Below, one piece after another: positions 8,982-17,801 of a DNA stretch of 64,000 bases (positions are counted from its first letter, which is position 1; each line of letters begins with the position of its first letter). The notes beneath the pieces are model-generated. The model made no database searches, was not told the origin of the DNA, and worked only from the letters and a program-made list of their open reading frames with translations. Location of the stretch: NCBI GenBank assembly GCA_963785585.1, contig CAWAVW010000004.1:2170001-2234000 (forward strand). Direction: 5' to 3'. A program made the translations under genes and the position numbers. The DNA is from Palsa-295 sp963785585. Lineage in GTDB: Bacteria; Acidobacteriota; Terriglobia; Acidiferrales; UBA7541.

Positions 8982-9770
8982 TCAGCGAGTCCAGAAATGG
9001 TTTGGATCGATTTCGCGCATCACGCGGAGTTCCGTTTCGCCCGGCGGAGCAGTTTCCGTCAGCTCATCGGCAACGCGAAGCGTCCATCCGGTGCTCGCGA
9101 GAACTTCCTCGACGCTGATGCCCGGGTGAACGGACGCGAGATACGCTTCGCCGTCACTTCCGAAGCGCAAGACCCCGAGCGTGGTAATAATCGCGGACGG
9201 CCCCGAATTCTGAGGCAGCCCTTGCGCCCGCCGCCAGCCGTTGCCGTATCCGTATCCGGGAGAAGTGATGTGCCCGACGCGCTCGCACAACCGCCCTCTT
9301 TCGTGGGCGAGCAAGACGACGGTCCGGCGCGCCAGACAGGCGATGTCGCAGCCTCCGCCGGAGCCAGGCAGCCGCTGCATTTCCTTATGGCGGTAGCCCC
9401 AGGTTGTATTCAAGTTCCCGAATCGATCGACTTCTGCAGCGCCCAAAAATCCCAGGTCAACGCGTCCCTGCTGCAGCAACCCCATCACGTCGATCATCTG
9501 GCCGCACTGCGTGGCATGCAGCAGATTGGGAGGATCGGCCATTGTGTACAAAAGTTCCGAGGATGGAGTTTCGCGGATCAATCCGTTTTCAAATAGCCCA
9601 ACGGCTGTTTTCGCGTGGGTCCGTCGAGCCACCAGAAAGGCAAGCATCGGCAAGCGCATTCCCACAAACACAAGCTCGCCGTCGGCGACTTCGCGCGCCG
9701 CAGCCGCGACCATCAGTTCGCTATACGTATAACCGCGGGTTTCGTTCCCGGAATCAGTCGTAGATGGCAA
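8982..9770 (-). CDS. CoA-transferase family subunit B (GctB/IpdB-like)
   Basis: 262-residue beta subunit partner of the adjacent subunit A. The motif LFENG at residues 59-63 matches the glutamate nucleophile motif of class I CoA-transferases (E61), and GAAEVDRFGNLNTT is the conserved family block. The start used is TTG at 9770, because the conserved region begins at YTYSELMVAAAARE (residue 14), upstream of the first ATG at 9713; a weak GGAAG lies before the TTG. The pair probably transfers CoA to or from a dicarboxylate or keto-acid, or hydrolyses a cyclic acyl-CoA. Confidence 0.88.
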   Translation of the reverse strand: MPSTTDSGNETRGYTYSELMVAAAAREVADGELVFVGMRLPMLAFLVARRTHAKTAVGLFENGLIRETPSSELLYTMADPPNLLHATQCGQMIDVMGLLQQGRVDLGFLGAAEVDRFGNLNTTWGYRHKEMQRLPGSGGGCDIACLARRTVVLLAHERGRLCERVGHITSPGYGYGNGWRRAQGLPQNSGPSAIITTLGVLRFGSDGEAYLASVHPGISVEEVLASTGWTLRVADELTETAPPGETELRVMREIDPNHFWTR

Positions 9771-9924
9771 GACTTACTCGCTTCCGAATCATTTTGCGGC
9801 ATTCATTCCGAATGAGTGCGGTGCTGAAAAGACGGGAGCCGCTACACCAAGGATAGCCGAGATTCACGGTGGTTGTAGGCGATTTGTGCCGACCGGAAAA
9901 ATGGAATCGGGCGCTAGGACGCGA

Positions 9925-10794
9925 TCAGCGACCCTTGAAGCTTGGTTTGCGCTTTTCGGCGAAAGCGTTCAGGCCTTCGAGGCAATCTTCCGAACCGAAG
10001 CAATGAAGCTGAAGCCGGATTTCTTCGTCGAGCGCGGCTTCCAGTTCCTTGCGGTGTTCGCTGATCATCCGGTGCTTCACATCGCGGAACGCCATTCCGG
10101 CGCCCGCGGCGAGAGTCTCGGCAAGTTTCTTAATTTCGCCCTCAAATTCGCCCTGAGGAATAACGCGGCTGACGATTCCCAGCTTGAGCGCTTCCTCCGC
10201 GGACAGCATGCGCGCGGTGTAAAACAGCTCCGAAGCGAGCGTGGGACCGACAATCCGCGGCAAAAAGAATGTGCCGCCGAAATCCGGAAACAAACCGATC
10301 TGTGAAAACGATTCGGCGAACTTGGCCTGGTCCGACGCGATTCGAATATCGCCCGCGAGCGCTATATTCATGCCGCCGCCGGCGGCCGGACCGTTCACCG
10401 CGCAGATCACGAGTTTCGGCATATTGGCGATCGCCAGCGCGATTTCCTTCCCGGTTTTCAGAAGCTCCTCGAATTCCTTCAACGCGTTCCGCTTGCGCAG
10501 ATCGCGCAGCAACTCGATGTCGCCCCCGGCGCAGAAGGCGCGGCCCGCGCCGGTGATCACGACGACATGCACGGACTTGTCTTCCACAGTGCGTAACAGA
10601 GAATGAACCAGCGCGCTCCCCAGCTCGATGTTCAGCGCGTTGAGTTTTTCCGGGCGATTCATGCGAATCGTGACGACGGCCCCGGCGCGCTCTTCGATCA
10701 CCACCGACTTTGAATCTGGAGATTTGCCCTGGTCCGATGGATTTGCTTGCGGCTGATTCGGTGCGGGGTTCTTCACCTGCTCTGGCGAACTCAT
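9925..10794 (-). CDS. Enoyl-CoA hydratase/isomerase (crotonase family)
   Basis: 289-residue crotonase-fold enzyme. A 30-residue polar Pro/Gln-rich N-terminal extension precedes the domain. Landmarks are IRMNRPEKLNALN, the oxyanion-hole GGDIELL region with FCAGGD, PAAGGGMNIALAGDIRIAS, and FAESFSQIGLFPDFGG; the acidic catalytic position is E of AES. It starts 15 bases after the mug stop and reads towards the CoA-transferase genes, which lie 154 bases on. Hydration of a 2-enoyl-CoA is the default assignment; isomerase members share the same fold. Confidence 0.92.
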   Translation of the reverse strand: MSSPEQVKNPAPNQPQANPSDQGKSPDSKSVVIEERAGAVVTIRMNRPEKLNALNIELGSALVHSLLRTVEDKSVHVVVITGAGRAFCAGGDIELLRDLRKRNALKEFEELLKTGKEIALAIANMPKLVICAVNGPAAGGGMNIALAGDIRIASDQAKFAESFSQIGLFPDFGGTFFLPRIVGPTLASELFYTARMLSAEEALKLGIVSRVIPQGEFEGEIKKLAETLAAGAGMAFRDVKHRMISEHRKELEAALDEEIRLQLHCFGSEDCLEGLNAFAEKRKPSFKGR

Positions 10795-10809
10795 ATCCGT
10801 TTGATTCTC

Positions 10810-11322
10810 CTAGTCTTTTAGACTCTTCAGGAGCACGGCGAGCTTCTTGAAATATCGGGTTTTTAGTCCCTTGTCGGTCCCCGTGTTGATGCCACTGGTG
10901 GATGGCAAGACGAAGACGTGCGCGTCGTAGAGCTTTTCTTTCTGCAAACCAAGCTTGCAGGGACGGCCGGTGAACTTCTCATAAACCATTTTGCCGTTGA
11001 AGGCGATTACCCGGGGTCGCAAGTCTTCCAACTTTTGCGCCAGCAATACGCGGCCTTCGGCGAATTCCTGCCGCTCCAGTTCATCCACGCCGCGGGTGGG
11101 GCGCTTCACCAGGTCGGTCATTCCGATTCCGAATTCCAGGATCCGGCGATCGTCTTCGTAGCTGAGCGGCTCCGGAATCACCCCGGACTCGTACATGATC
11201 GGCCAAAATTGATTGCCGCGCCCGGCGTAGTAATGGCCTACGCGCGCTGAACGGTCGCCGGGATTGGCGCCGATCAGAATCATTTTCATGCCCTTGCGAA
11301 GATAATCCGGCAGTGTCCGCAT
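10810..11322 (-). CDS. mug: G/U mismatch-specific DNA glycosylase (Mug/TDG family)
   Basis: 170-residue uracil-DNA glycosylase of family 2. It would remove uracil or thymine from G:U or G:T mismatches created by cytosine deamination, starting base excision repair. The catalytic loop reads GANPGDRSARVGHYYAGRG (GINPG-type, with Asn in place of the UDG Asp), followed by GNQFWPIMYESG and the intercalation segment LPSTSGIN. Length matches Mug (about 168). It heads the minus-strand run and is coupled by 15 bases to the enoyl-CoA hydratase. Confidence 0.93.
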   Translation of the reverse strand: MRTLPDYLRKGMKMILIGANPGDRSARVGHYYAGRGNQFWPIMYESGVIPEPLSYEDDRRILEFGIGMTDLVKRPTRGVDELERQEFAEGRVLLAQKLEDLRPRVIAFNGKMVYEKFTGRPCKLGLQKEKLYDAHVFVLPSTSGINTGTDKGLKTRYFKKLAVLLKSLKD

Positions 11323-11627
11323 TCCGTCCTTTAGCCCGGCTGTGAATCTCGAATTTGTTTAGCGTTCCCCGCAAAGGTGGAACGGCGTTGCGCTTGCGAC
11401 GATTCTCGGGGCGAAATGACAGGGTATGTCTTCGCCGGACTGCATCCACGAACCGTCAGCCCGTGGCTCGATTATCCGTCACGGATTGCCCGGTTCGCAA
11501 GTTCGGCTCTGGCCGCGTTTCTAGGGTGGAACCGGCCGTAGATTCACGCCACCGGCGCGCGCAGATGGCGGGCCCGAAATCGAGAGGTTCGGTCAAGTGT
11601 GTTACCATTTACGATTACAAACGACTC
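11323..11627. other. 305-base divergent intergenic region, mug / ECF sigma
   Basis: Lies between the divergent mug and sigma-factor starts. The frame of the sigma gene is open through it, but the translation is Arg-rich and lacks family resemblance, so I leave it non-coding. GGAAC-type sequences occur (for example TGGAACCGG near 11529) that might be ECF -35 elements for autoregulation, but I cannot find a matching -10 element. No hairpin with a T run is seen. Confidence 0.4.
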
Positions 11628-12287
11628 ATGAGCGCGCCCAAACTGAACCCGCTGAAACCCGCCAAGCCGGTCGAGCCTCGCGTGCAGCTCCCTTCCACGG
11701 TCGTCAAGGAAGATGAAGCGCAACTGGTTGCCGCCGCGCAGGGCGGCGATATCACAGCCTTCGAGACCCTCGTGGGACGTTACGAGCGCAAAATCTTCCG
11801 GCTGGCGCAGAACATCACCCAGAACCGGGAAGACGCCGAAGACACCATGCAGGAAGCCTTCCTAAAGGCTTACCAGCACCTGAACGAATTCCAGGGAAAC
11901 TCCCGGTTTTATACTTGGCTGGTGCGGATCGCCGTGAACCAGGCGCTGATGAAGCTACGCAAGCGCCGGCCAAATCAGGTATCGCTCGACGAAGAAATCG
12001 AAACCGGCGAAGAATCGATGCCCCGTGAAGTGGAAGACTGGGGACCTTCGCCGGAAGATCGCTACGAACAGAGCGAACTGGGCACGATCCTGACCGAGAC
12101 AATCGCCGAACTCGACCCACCTTTCCGAATCGTTTTCCAACTGCGCGACATCGAAGAACTATCGACGGAAGAAACGGCGGAGGCGCTCGGCCTTTCCGTT
12201 CCTGCGGTAAAATCGAGGTTGTTGCGGGCCCGGCTGAAACTGAGGCAGAAGTTGAACAAGTATTTCAAACGGAGCGAGAATCAGTGA
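11628..12287 (+). CDS. ECF-type RNA polymerase sigma factor (RpoE-like)
   Basis: 219-residue extracytoplasmic-function sigma factor. Region 2 is seen as FETLVGRYERKIFRLAQNI ... DAEDTMQEAFLKAYQHL, then FYTWLVRIAVNQALMKLRKRR, an acidic linker, and region 4 (LREDIEELSTEETAEALGLS-type; here LRDIEELSTEETAEAL, then VPAVKSRLLRARLKLR). The ATG at 11628 is chosen because the upstream in-frame part has no family resemblance. The next gene overlaps by four bases (GTGA) and encodes a putative anti-sigma factor, the normal pairing for this family. Confidence 0.93.
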   Translation: MSAPKLNPLKPAKPVEPRVQLPSTVVKEDEAQLVAAAQGGDITAFETLVGRYERKIFRLAQNITQNREDAEDTMQEAFLKAYQHLNEFQGNSRFYTWLVRIAVNQALMKLRKRRPNQVSLDEEIETGEESMPREVEDWGPSPEDRYEQSELGTILTETIAELDPPFRIVFQLRDIEELSTEETAEALGLSVPAVKSRLLRARLKLRQKLNKYFKRSENQ

Positions 12288-12535
12288 ACTGCCGGAGCAT
12301 CATCAAGGAACTGGCGAACTATCTGGACGAGGCGCTCGATCCAATTCTGAAGTCGTCCATTGAAAAGCACTTAGAGGGATGCGAGGACTGTCGCGTGGTC
12401 GTTGATACCACGAAGAAGACGATCCAGATTTTTTGCAATTCCGAGCCGGCTCCGCTTCCGGAAGATACCAGACAGCGCTTACGCGACGCGCTTTTCAAGC
12501 AGTTGAATCGCCTCCGTCCTCAGCCCCGCGCTTAG
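12284..12535 (+). CDS. Small zinc-finger anti-sigma factor
   Basis: 83 residues, soluble, no membrane segment. It contains HLEGCEDC (residues 29-36), the HxxxCxxC zinc motif of ZAS-type anti-sigma domains, preceded by NYLDEALD as in zf-HC2 proteins. The GTG at 12284 overlaps the sigma stop (GTGA), so the two proteins are made together in near-stoichiometric amounts. With no transmembrane helix it would act as a cytoplasmic, perhaps redox-sensitive, inhibitor of the neighbouring sigma factor; this is inferred from position and motif. Confidence 0.85.
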   Translation: MNCRSIIKELANYLDEALDPILKSSIEKHLEGCEDCRVVVDTTKKTIQIFCNSEPAPLPEDTRQRLRDALFKQLNRLRPQPRA

Positions 12536-12540
12536 CATTT

Positions 12541-13512
12541 TCATTCCGCAGCGTCTTCCCACATCGCCACTTCTTTGCCGATCCCTTTCTGCCTGGCCAG
12601 TTCATATATTTTTGCTGATACCACCACGTCTTCGATGGCAATCCCATTCGATTTGAAAAGCGTAATCTCGGCCTCCGATTGGCGGCCCGGTACTTTCGCG
12701 GAAACCACGTCGGCAAGCTCCCATACGTCGCGCCAGCGGCGTTCGTCATCGTCGTACATTTGAATCAAGTCGCCCGATTCCATTTTCGATTGCGCGCGCG
12801 AGTCAGCCACGATGATGTTGCAGCGCCGAACCGCTTCCGGGTCGAGTTCGTGCTTCTGCGGAAAGTTCGCGCCGATGGCGTTGATGTGCATTCCGGGTTT
12901 CAGCAAGCGGCCCTCCAGAACCGGCGTGGACGACGTTGTTGACGTGACGACGATGTCGGCGTCTCGAACGGCTTCCTCCGCCGACGATGCGGCGTGAACC
13001 GGAATGCCCAGACGTTCGGTCATCTCCAGGGCGAACTTTGCGCGCCGTTCCGGGTCGCGGCCGAAGGCTCGAATGCTCTCCAGTTTTCGCACGCGTGAAA
13101 TCGCATCGAGTTGAGTGCGCGACTGAAGCCCGGTGCCGATGATCGCCACGGTTTTGGCATCGGCGCGCGCGAGATACTTTGTGGCGATCCCGCTTGCGGC
13201 GCCGGTTCGCATCTGGCCCACGTAGTCCGCTTCGAGAATGGCGACAAGTTCGCCTGTCTCGATGCGGAAAAGTGGAATCATGAAACGCAGAACGCGGTTC
13301 ACGCTGGTGTAAATCTTCAGTCCCATGTATCCGCCGGTCTGATCGACCGCCGCCATGTAGTGGAGAAACGTCTTCCCGGCGTGGAGTCGCTGACGCGAGT
13401 GATTCTCCGCGGAGTGGTCCGCGAGTCGCTGGAAGGACTGCTCCACGCATTCCAGCGCCAAAGGCATGGTAAGCAGCGACTTCACTTCGGATTCAGACAG
13501 CAACAGGGGCAT
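12541..13512 (-). CDS. Ornithine cyclodeaminase / mu-crystallin family protein
   Basis: 323-residue NAD(P)-dependent OCD/mu-crystallin enzyme. Landmarks: YMGLKIYTSVN, GQMRTGAASGIATKYLAR, the Rossmann loop IIGTGLQSRTQLDAI, VVTSTTSSTPVL, and INAIGANFPQKHELD. The family includes ornithine cyclodeaminase, alanine dehydrogenase (archaeal) and ketimine or Delta1-pyrroline carboxylate reductases, and sequence alone does not separate them. It converges with the anti-sigma gene; only five bases separate their stops. It ends at 13512, 50 bases after the NHL lipoprotein gene that reads the same way. Confidence 0.9.
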   Translation of the reverse strand: MPLLLSESEVKSLLTMPLALECVEQSFQRLADHSAENHSRQRLHAGKTFLHYMAAVDQTGGYMGLKIYTSVNRVLRFMIPLFRIETGELVAILEADYVGQMRTGAASGIATKYLARADAKTVAIIGTGLQSRTQLDAISRVRKLESIRAFGRDPERRAKFALEMTERLGIPVHAASSAEEAVRDADIVVTSTTSSTPVLEGRLLKPGMHINAIGANFPQKHELDPEAVRRCNIIVADSRAQSKMESGDLIQMYDDDERRWRDVWELADVVSAKVPGRQSEAEITLFKSNGIAIEDVVVSAKIYELARQKGIGKEVAMWEDAAE

Positions 13513-13562
13513 GGAAAACCTCGCGAAACGACGAACGGATCATAGCGCGAGGCAGAGCGTTC

Positions 13563-14498
13563 CTACAGCTTAATGCGATAACAAAGCACGCGCGTCTCGA
13601 GAGGATCGAGGACCAGCAATTCGCCCTGCGAGCTGACAGCGAGCATCGGCGGCTGGCGGCGCCCTTGTCCCAACTGCGGAGCGAGATCGAAGTCGAGCAC
13701 CGCCTTGCCGTCCAGGGTTGCAACGTGAAGCATACGGCCGTCGGGATCCATCACGAAAATGCGATTGCTCCAGAATGCAAAACCTGCCGTGGTCTTCCAC
13801 GCGACCGCGGGCGTTGCAGGGCGAATCTCGGCGACCAACTGCCCTTCGCGCGTACATTTCAAAATCGTGCCCGAGGAGCTGCCGATGAACAGAAAATCGT
13901 CCGGCCCATGAACGATCGGCCCGAAACGCAAGCCCGAAGCGTTTCCGCTACTGGGCGTCCACGTCCGCACGATCTTTCCGCGAGGTGTGAACGTAAATAC
14001 TTTCCCGGCGTTCGAATCGAGGACGTGGACCAGCCCGTCGTCGCCGACGGCAACGCTGAGGCTGTTTTCCGCGCTCGGCTTGGTCTTCAGTTTCAGCTCT
14101 TTGTACTTGTCTCCGTTCGGCAGAAAGATATACGCGCTGTCGCGAACCGAATCGGCCACGTACATCGCTCCGCCGCCGTCAACGACGATCGCCTGAGGAT
14201 GGTTCAGTCCGTCTTCTTGAAACGACAGCAGCGGTTTGCCGCCGCGCTCGAATTTATTCACAAAACCGTTGGAGATGTTGGTGATGAAGACGTCGCCGAT
14301 GGCGTCCACCGCGATGCTGGACGGGTCTTGCAATTGGCCCGGATCGTTGCCCTTCGCTCCCCAGGAATCGAGATACTGAATGGAAGGAACCGCGGGGGTC
14401 TGCGCGATGGCTTGCGAGGGATGTCCGGCGCAACCAGCGGTCGCCAAGGCCAGACTCACAACAAACGAGAGGCGAGAGAAGAGCGCGCTAAGCCGCAT
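13563..14498 (-). CDS. NHL-repeat lipoprotein
   Basis: 311-residue exported lipoprotein. The signal peptide ends in the lipobox LATAGC (Cys about 23). The body consists of repeated NHL-type units: QDPSSIAVDAIGDVFITN, NHPQAIVVDGGGAMYVAD, SVAVGDDGLVHVLD, and a last MLAVSSQGELLVLD. This would fold as a beta-propeller on the periplasmic or outer surface. Such proteins bind ligands or act as lactonase-like or adhesion modules; no catalytic residues are recognisable. The OCD-like gene lies downstream on the same strand. Confidence 0.85.
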   Translation of the reverse strand: MRLSALFSRLSFVVSLALATAGCAGHPSQAIAQTPAVPSIQYLDSWGAKGNDPGQLQDPSSIAVDAIGDVFITNISNGFVNKFERGGKPLLSFQEDGLNHPQAIVVDGGGAMYVADSVRDSAYIFLPNGDKYKELKLKTKPSAENSLSVAVGDDGLVHVLDSNAGKVFTFTPRGKIVRTWTPSSGNASGLRFGPIVHGPDDFLFIGSSSGTILKCTREGQLVAEIRPATPAVAWKTTAGFAFWSNRIFVMDPDGRMLHVATLDGKAVLDFDLAPQLGQGRRQPPMLAVSSQGELLVLDPLETRVLCYRIKL

Positions 14499-14562
14499 GA
14501 ATCGAATTTATCGCAGTTGCGCGGAACCGAACCTGCGAATGAGGCTGGATGGTGCGCGGTGA

Positions 14563-15561
14563 TTAACGTTTGTGTTTTCGAGGCGCCTCGCCAGCTTCCG
14601 TTACGCGGCGAACGACGGTCTGAACGAGGCGGTATTTACGTTCGGCCGAACCATTGCCGGAAAGATCGTGAAACGAAAAAAACGCGTCAGCACCCGGCGC
14701 CGAACCTCGCGTGACTTGAACGGGCAATTTCCCGCACACGTCGCTCTCGATGAAGGCGGTCTCGTACCGTTCATGCTTCACGGCCCACGTGTACACGCGA
14801 AGCAACGTAAAATCGCACGCCTGTCCTTCAGCACCGTGCGTACCCACGAGCAAAAACTGCGGCTTCTGCGCTCCGGACGCGTCGGTCACGTGGTTCAGCT
14901 CGAACCAGGCCACGATCCGCATACCGGCGGAGCTAGCATAGTCAGGCAACGGCGAGGGAACGTCCAATTCGACGAATCGTCCCAGCAGCCAACCCGATTG
15001 CGCTCCTTCGTCAGGCGTCTTGGCGCGGACCAGCCACCAGTCCTCTTTCTTCACGTCGGGGGGTGACGCTCCCGCTTCGCTGTCTGTATTCGCGGTTGGG
15101 GTGACGGGAATTTCGGCGGCTTGGCGGGCCAACAAATCGAGATGGACGTCTTTACCAAGCTGGCGGATCCGCGGCGTATCGCGGCCGGGTCCAATGTGCA
15201 GATTGCTGAGCACGCGAGTGTGTCCAACGGCCTCGACGGGCATTCCCTCGGCCTTCGTTTCGAGGTCTTTCACCGTCTGCCACACGTCGGTGGACATCAG
15301 GTCACGTTCCTGAATCCATCCGGTCACGCCGTCCGGCGATTTGATCTTGACGAGATCCTGGAATCGCTGCAGGACTTCGACGCGGTCACCGTAATTCAAC
15401 GTGCCGATTTGTTCGCGTACCTGTGCGGAAGTACTCCAGACGGTGACGTGGTGGCCGCCGGCGTAGGCGAACTCACGGGAAGCGGCGGAGGGGCGAGTGT
15501 AAACGTAAAACGCGACGGCCAGAACGACTACGAGAGCAAAACCGAGAAGCAACTTCCTCAT
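14563..15561 (-). CDS. Membrane-anchored bacterial SH3-domain protein
   Basis: 332 residues with an uncleaved-looking N-terminal hydrophobic anchor (residues 3-22) and then two SH3b-like segments: VWSTSAQVREQIGTLNYGD ... GVTGWIQERDL (about 40-90) and LSNLHIGPGRDTPRIRQLGKD ... GWLLGRFVEL (about 118-200). A less familiar C-terminal domain follows. Bacterial SH3 domains usually bind cell-wall peptides, so a periplasmic cell-wall role is likely. Its ATG overlaps the stop of the phosphofructokinase gene (TAATG), a tight coupling of a glycolytic enzyme to an envelope protein. Confidence 0.8.
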   Translation of the reverse strand: MRKLLLGFALVVVLAVAFYVYTRPSAASREFAYAGGHHVTVWSTSAQVREQIGTLNYGDRVEVLQRFQDLVKIKSPDGVTGWIQERDLMSTDVWQTVKDLETKAEGMPVEAVGHTRVLSNLHIGPGRDTPRIRQLGKDVHLDLLARQAAEIPVTPTANTDSEAGASPPDVKKEDWWLVRAKTPDEGAQSGWLLGRFVELDVPSPLPDYASSAGMRIVAWFELNHVTDASGAQKPQFLLVGTHGAEGQACDFTLLRVYTWAVKHERYETAFIESDVCGKLPVQVTRGSAPGADAFFSFHDLSGNGSAERKYRLVQTVVRRVTEAGEAPRKHKR

Positions 15562-16649
15562 TACGGACGGTCACCGAAGGTGATACCGACGGCGCGAGCG
15601 GCGCGCACGTAGTCGCTCGACGGGTCAACGAGTTTGTTCGCACCGATCGCTTCGGTAAGCGGCACGGATTCGATTTTTGACGAGCGCAAGCAAACCATGC
15701 GGTCGTATTGGCCTTTCGCGATCAGATCCACGGCGTGTACGCCAAAACGCGTGGCCAGCGTGCGGTCAAACGGGCTGGGCGAACCGCCGCGCTGCACGTG
15801 GCCGAGCACCGTCACGCGAACCTCGCGTTTCAGGTACTCGCGAATCGCATATCCGATGGCGTTGCCCACCTGACCGGGAATCGGCTTCGGGAACGGCTTG
15901 CCCATCCCGTCTTTTTCAGGAAGCCGCACGCCCTCCGCAACCACCACCAGGCAAAAGCTGCGTCCTCCCGCTTCGCGGCGATTGATCGCCTCGCAGACGG
16001 TTTCAATCGAGAACGGAATTTCAGGAATCAGGATGACGTCTGCTCCGCCGGCCAGGCCCGAGTGCAGAGCGATCCACCCGGCGTCACGGCCCATCACTTC
16101 CACCACCATCACGCGCTGGTGGCTTTCGGCGGTGGTGTGCAGGCGGTCGATTGCGTCGGTGGCTACGTGCAGCGCCGTGTCAAATCCAAAAGTGAATTCT
16201 GTGGCGAGTAAATCGTTGTCAATCGTTTTGGGCACGCCGACCACTTTCACGCCGAGCTTCGAGAATTCGTGCGCAATCGTGAGCGTGCCGTCGCCGCCAA
16301 TTACCACCAGGCCTTCCAGTCCCAGCTCCTTCATGTTTTCAATCACGCGCGCGGAATAATTATGAATCACGATTTTCCCGTCTTCTTCGACCGGAAACGC
16401 ATGGGGATTTCCGCGATTCGTCGTTCCTAGAATCGTCCCGCCGCGCGGCAGGATTCCGCGAATGGATTCGAGCGTCAGCTCGCGCGATTGCTCCGGCCAG
16501 ATCAGGCCGTTAAATCCGTTCGTAATGCCAATCACACGCCAATCGTGTTCGATTTTTGCGGTTCGGACCACGGCGCGGATGACGGCATTCAGTCCGGGGC
16601 AGTCTCCGCCGCCGTTCACGATGCCGATGGTTCGACGAGGTGATGTCAT
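15561..16649 (-). CDS. pfkA: 6-phosphofructokinase
   Basis: 362-residue group A phosphofructokinase, phosphorylating fructose-6-phosphate to fructose-1,6-bisphosphate. Motifs: IGIVNGGGDCPGLNAVIRA, GGDGTLTIA (118-126), PKTIDNDL (140-147), MGRDAGWIAL and GHVQRGGSPSPFDR. It has G in GGDGT (ATP-like) but K in PKTIDND (the PPi-type residue), the mixed pattern discussed for ATP-versus-PPi specificity, so the phosphoryl donor should be left open. An ATG at 16649 (MTSPRRT) is preferred over a TTG at 16667. The SH3 gene overlaps its stop. Confidence 0.93.
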   Translation of the reverse strand: MTSPRRTIGIVNGGGDCPGLNAVIRAVVRTAKIEHDWRVIGITNGFNGLIWPEQSRELTLESIRGILPRGGTILGTTNRGNPHAFPVEEDGKIVIHNYSARVIENMKELGLEGLVVIGGDGTLTIAHEFSKLGVKVVGVPKTIDNDLLATEFTFGFDTALHVATDAIDRLHTTAESHQRVMVVEVMGRDAGWIALHSGLAGGADVILIPEIPFSIETVCEAINRREAGGRSFCLVVVAEGVRLPEKDGMGKPFPKPIPGQVGNAIGYAIREYLKREVRVTVLGHVQRGGSPSPFDRTLATRFGVHAVDLIAKGQYDRMVCLRSSKIESVPLTEAIGANKLVDPSSDYVRAARAVGITFGDRP

Positions 16650-16816
16650 CTTCTGCAAGGCTCCCAAAGGTGCGGCAAGATTTTACACTAAGCGTTGCGT
16701 AACTTTTAGGGTGGCATGCAGAAAATGTTTCCATCGCCGCGTCCGGCGGGTTTGCGCAGGTCTGCTACAATGCCGCTCGAATTCTTACAGAACCTTTAGA
16801 TTTGGGGGAATCGTTG

Positions 16817-17260
16817 ATGCGAGGACTGGAAAAGCTGAAGCCGCTGGCGCTGCTGCTCTTGCGCGTTGGCTTGGGAATTATTTTTATCTTTCACGGCTAC
16901 CCAAAGCTCTTCACCCACACGCGGGACGCCATGCAATCGTTCGTCCACATGGGATTTCCGGGGTACTTCGTGTATCTGGCAGGCGTGATTGAATTCTTCG
17001 GCGGATTTCTGTTGATTGTCGGACTTTTCACGCGGGTGGCAGGATTCCTTCTGTTCCTTGAAATGGCGGTGGCGCTGGTGAAGGTTCACGGGCTATTTGC
17101 GAATCCAATGGCAGTGGATGCGTATCAGTTTCCGCTGGCGCTCGCCGTCGGGGCGTTCGCTCTCGCAACGGTAGGCGCAGGAGCGGTGTCTCTGGACCAC
17201 GCCGTGTTTCCAGAACACAGCAAGCCCGCCAAGCGGAGCAAGGGCAAAGATCGGGACTGA
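16817..17260 (+). CDS. DoxX-family membrane protein
   Basis: 147-residue integral membrane protein with four hydrophobic segments. It has the DoxX signature LLLRVGLGIIFIFHGYPKL, then AGVIEFFGGFLLIVGLFTRVAG. The ATG at 16817 has a strong Shine-Dalgarno (GGGGGAA, 16804-16810) seven bases upstream; a TACAAT -10-like element lies at 16767-16772. Members are linked to sulfur metabolism or redox homeostasis, but the molecular role is unsettled. The basic Lys-rich tail would be cytoplasmic. Divergent from phosphofructokinase. Confidence 0.88.
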   Translation: MRGLEKLKPLALLLLRVGLGIIFIFHGYPKLFTHTRDAMQSFVHMGFPGYFVYLAGVIEFFGGFLLIVGLFTRVAGFLLFLEMAVALVKVHGLFANPMAVDAYQFPLALAVGAFALATVGAGAVSLDHAVFPEHSKPAKRSKGKDRD

Positions 17261-17309
17261 ACCGGGGGCGAGAGCCTTCCTCCGCTTGCAGAGCTAACCT
17301 GCACGCAAT

Positions 17310-17663
17310 TTAGACGGCCTGGGGATAGTTCGGCGATGCGGGCGCCGAATGGATGATTTCGACTTCAGGCTTCGGAGGCGCCGGCAGCACCAGCCACGTT
17401 ACGAGGTACGCAACCAATCCCGGCACGAGCCCGGTAAAGAATGTGACCAGCACCCAAACCAGGCGCACGACGGTGGGGTCAACGTCCATGTATTCCGCGA
17501 TGCCGCCGCAGACGCCACCGAGTTTCGCGTCTTTCGAGCGCACCAGCCGTTTTTGCGGCATGGGAACACCCACAGGAGCGGCTCCCGGATGCTGGCGCGC
17601 TCCGCAGAAATAGCAAAAGTTCGAATATTCGGCGATCTCTTTCTGGCAACCAGGACAGTTCAT
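17310..17663 (-). CDS. Zinc-ribbon plus PspC-domain membrane protein
   Basis: 117 residues. An N-terminal zinc ribbon (CPGC ... CYFCG, residues 3-21) is joined to a PspC domain (KLGGVCGGIAEYMDVDPTVVRLVWVL) with a transmembrane pair ending in LVTWLVLPAPP. PspC proteins act in envelope stress sensing. The ATG at 17663 has a good Shine-Dalgarno (GGAGGG, seven-base spacing), which decides the start over an in-frame upstream codon at 17693. Faces the DoxX gene tail to tail. Confidence 0.9.
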   Translation of the reverse strand: MNCPGCQKEIAEYSNFCYFCGARQHPGAAPVGVPMPQKRLVRSKDAKLGGVCGGIAEYMDVDPTVVRLVWVLVTFFTGLVPGLVAYLVTWLVLPAPPKPEVEIIHSAPASPNYPQAV

Positions 17664-17801
17664 CGTGTTACCCTCCGCCGCGTTCACACCCATGGAGTGA
17701 AGCGCGTTTGCTGAAGATACGAAACCAAGGGCGAAAAGGTTTCATCCGTCGCGACGACCTATAGGCCGGCCCCGAAAGACAGCGAAAAATCCCGTCGCTC
17801 G

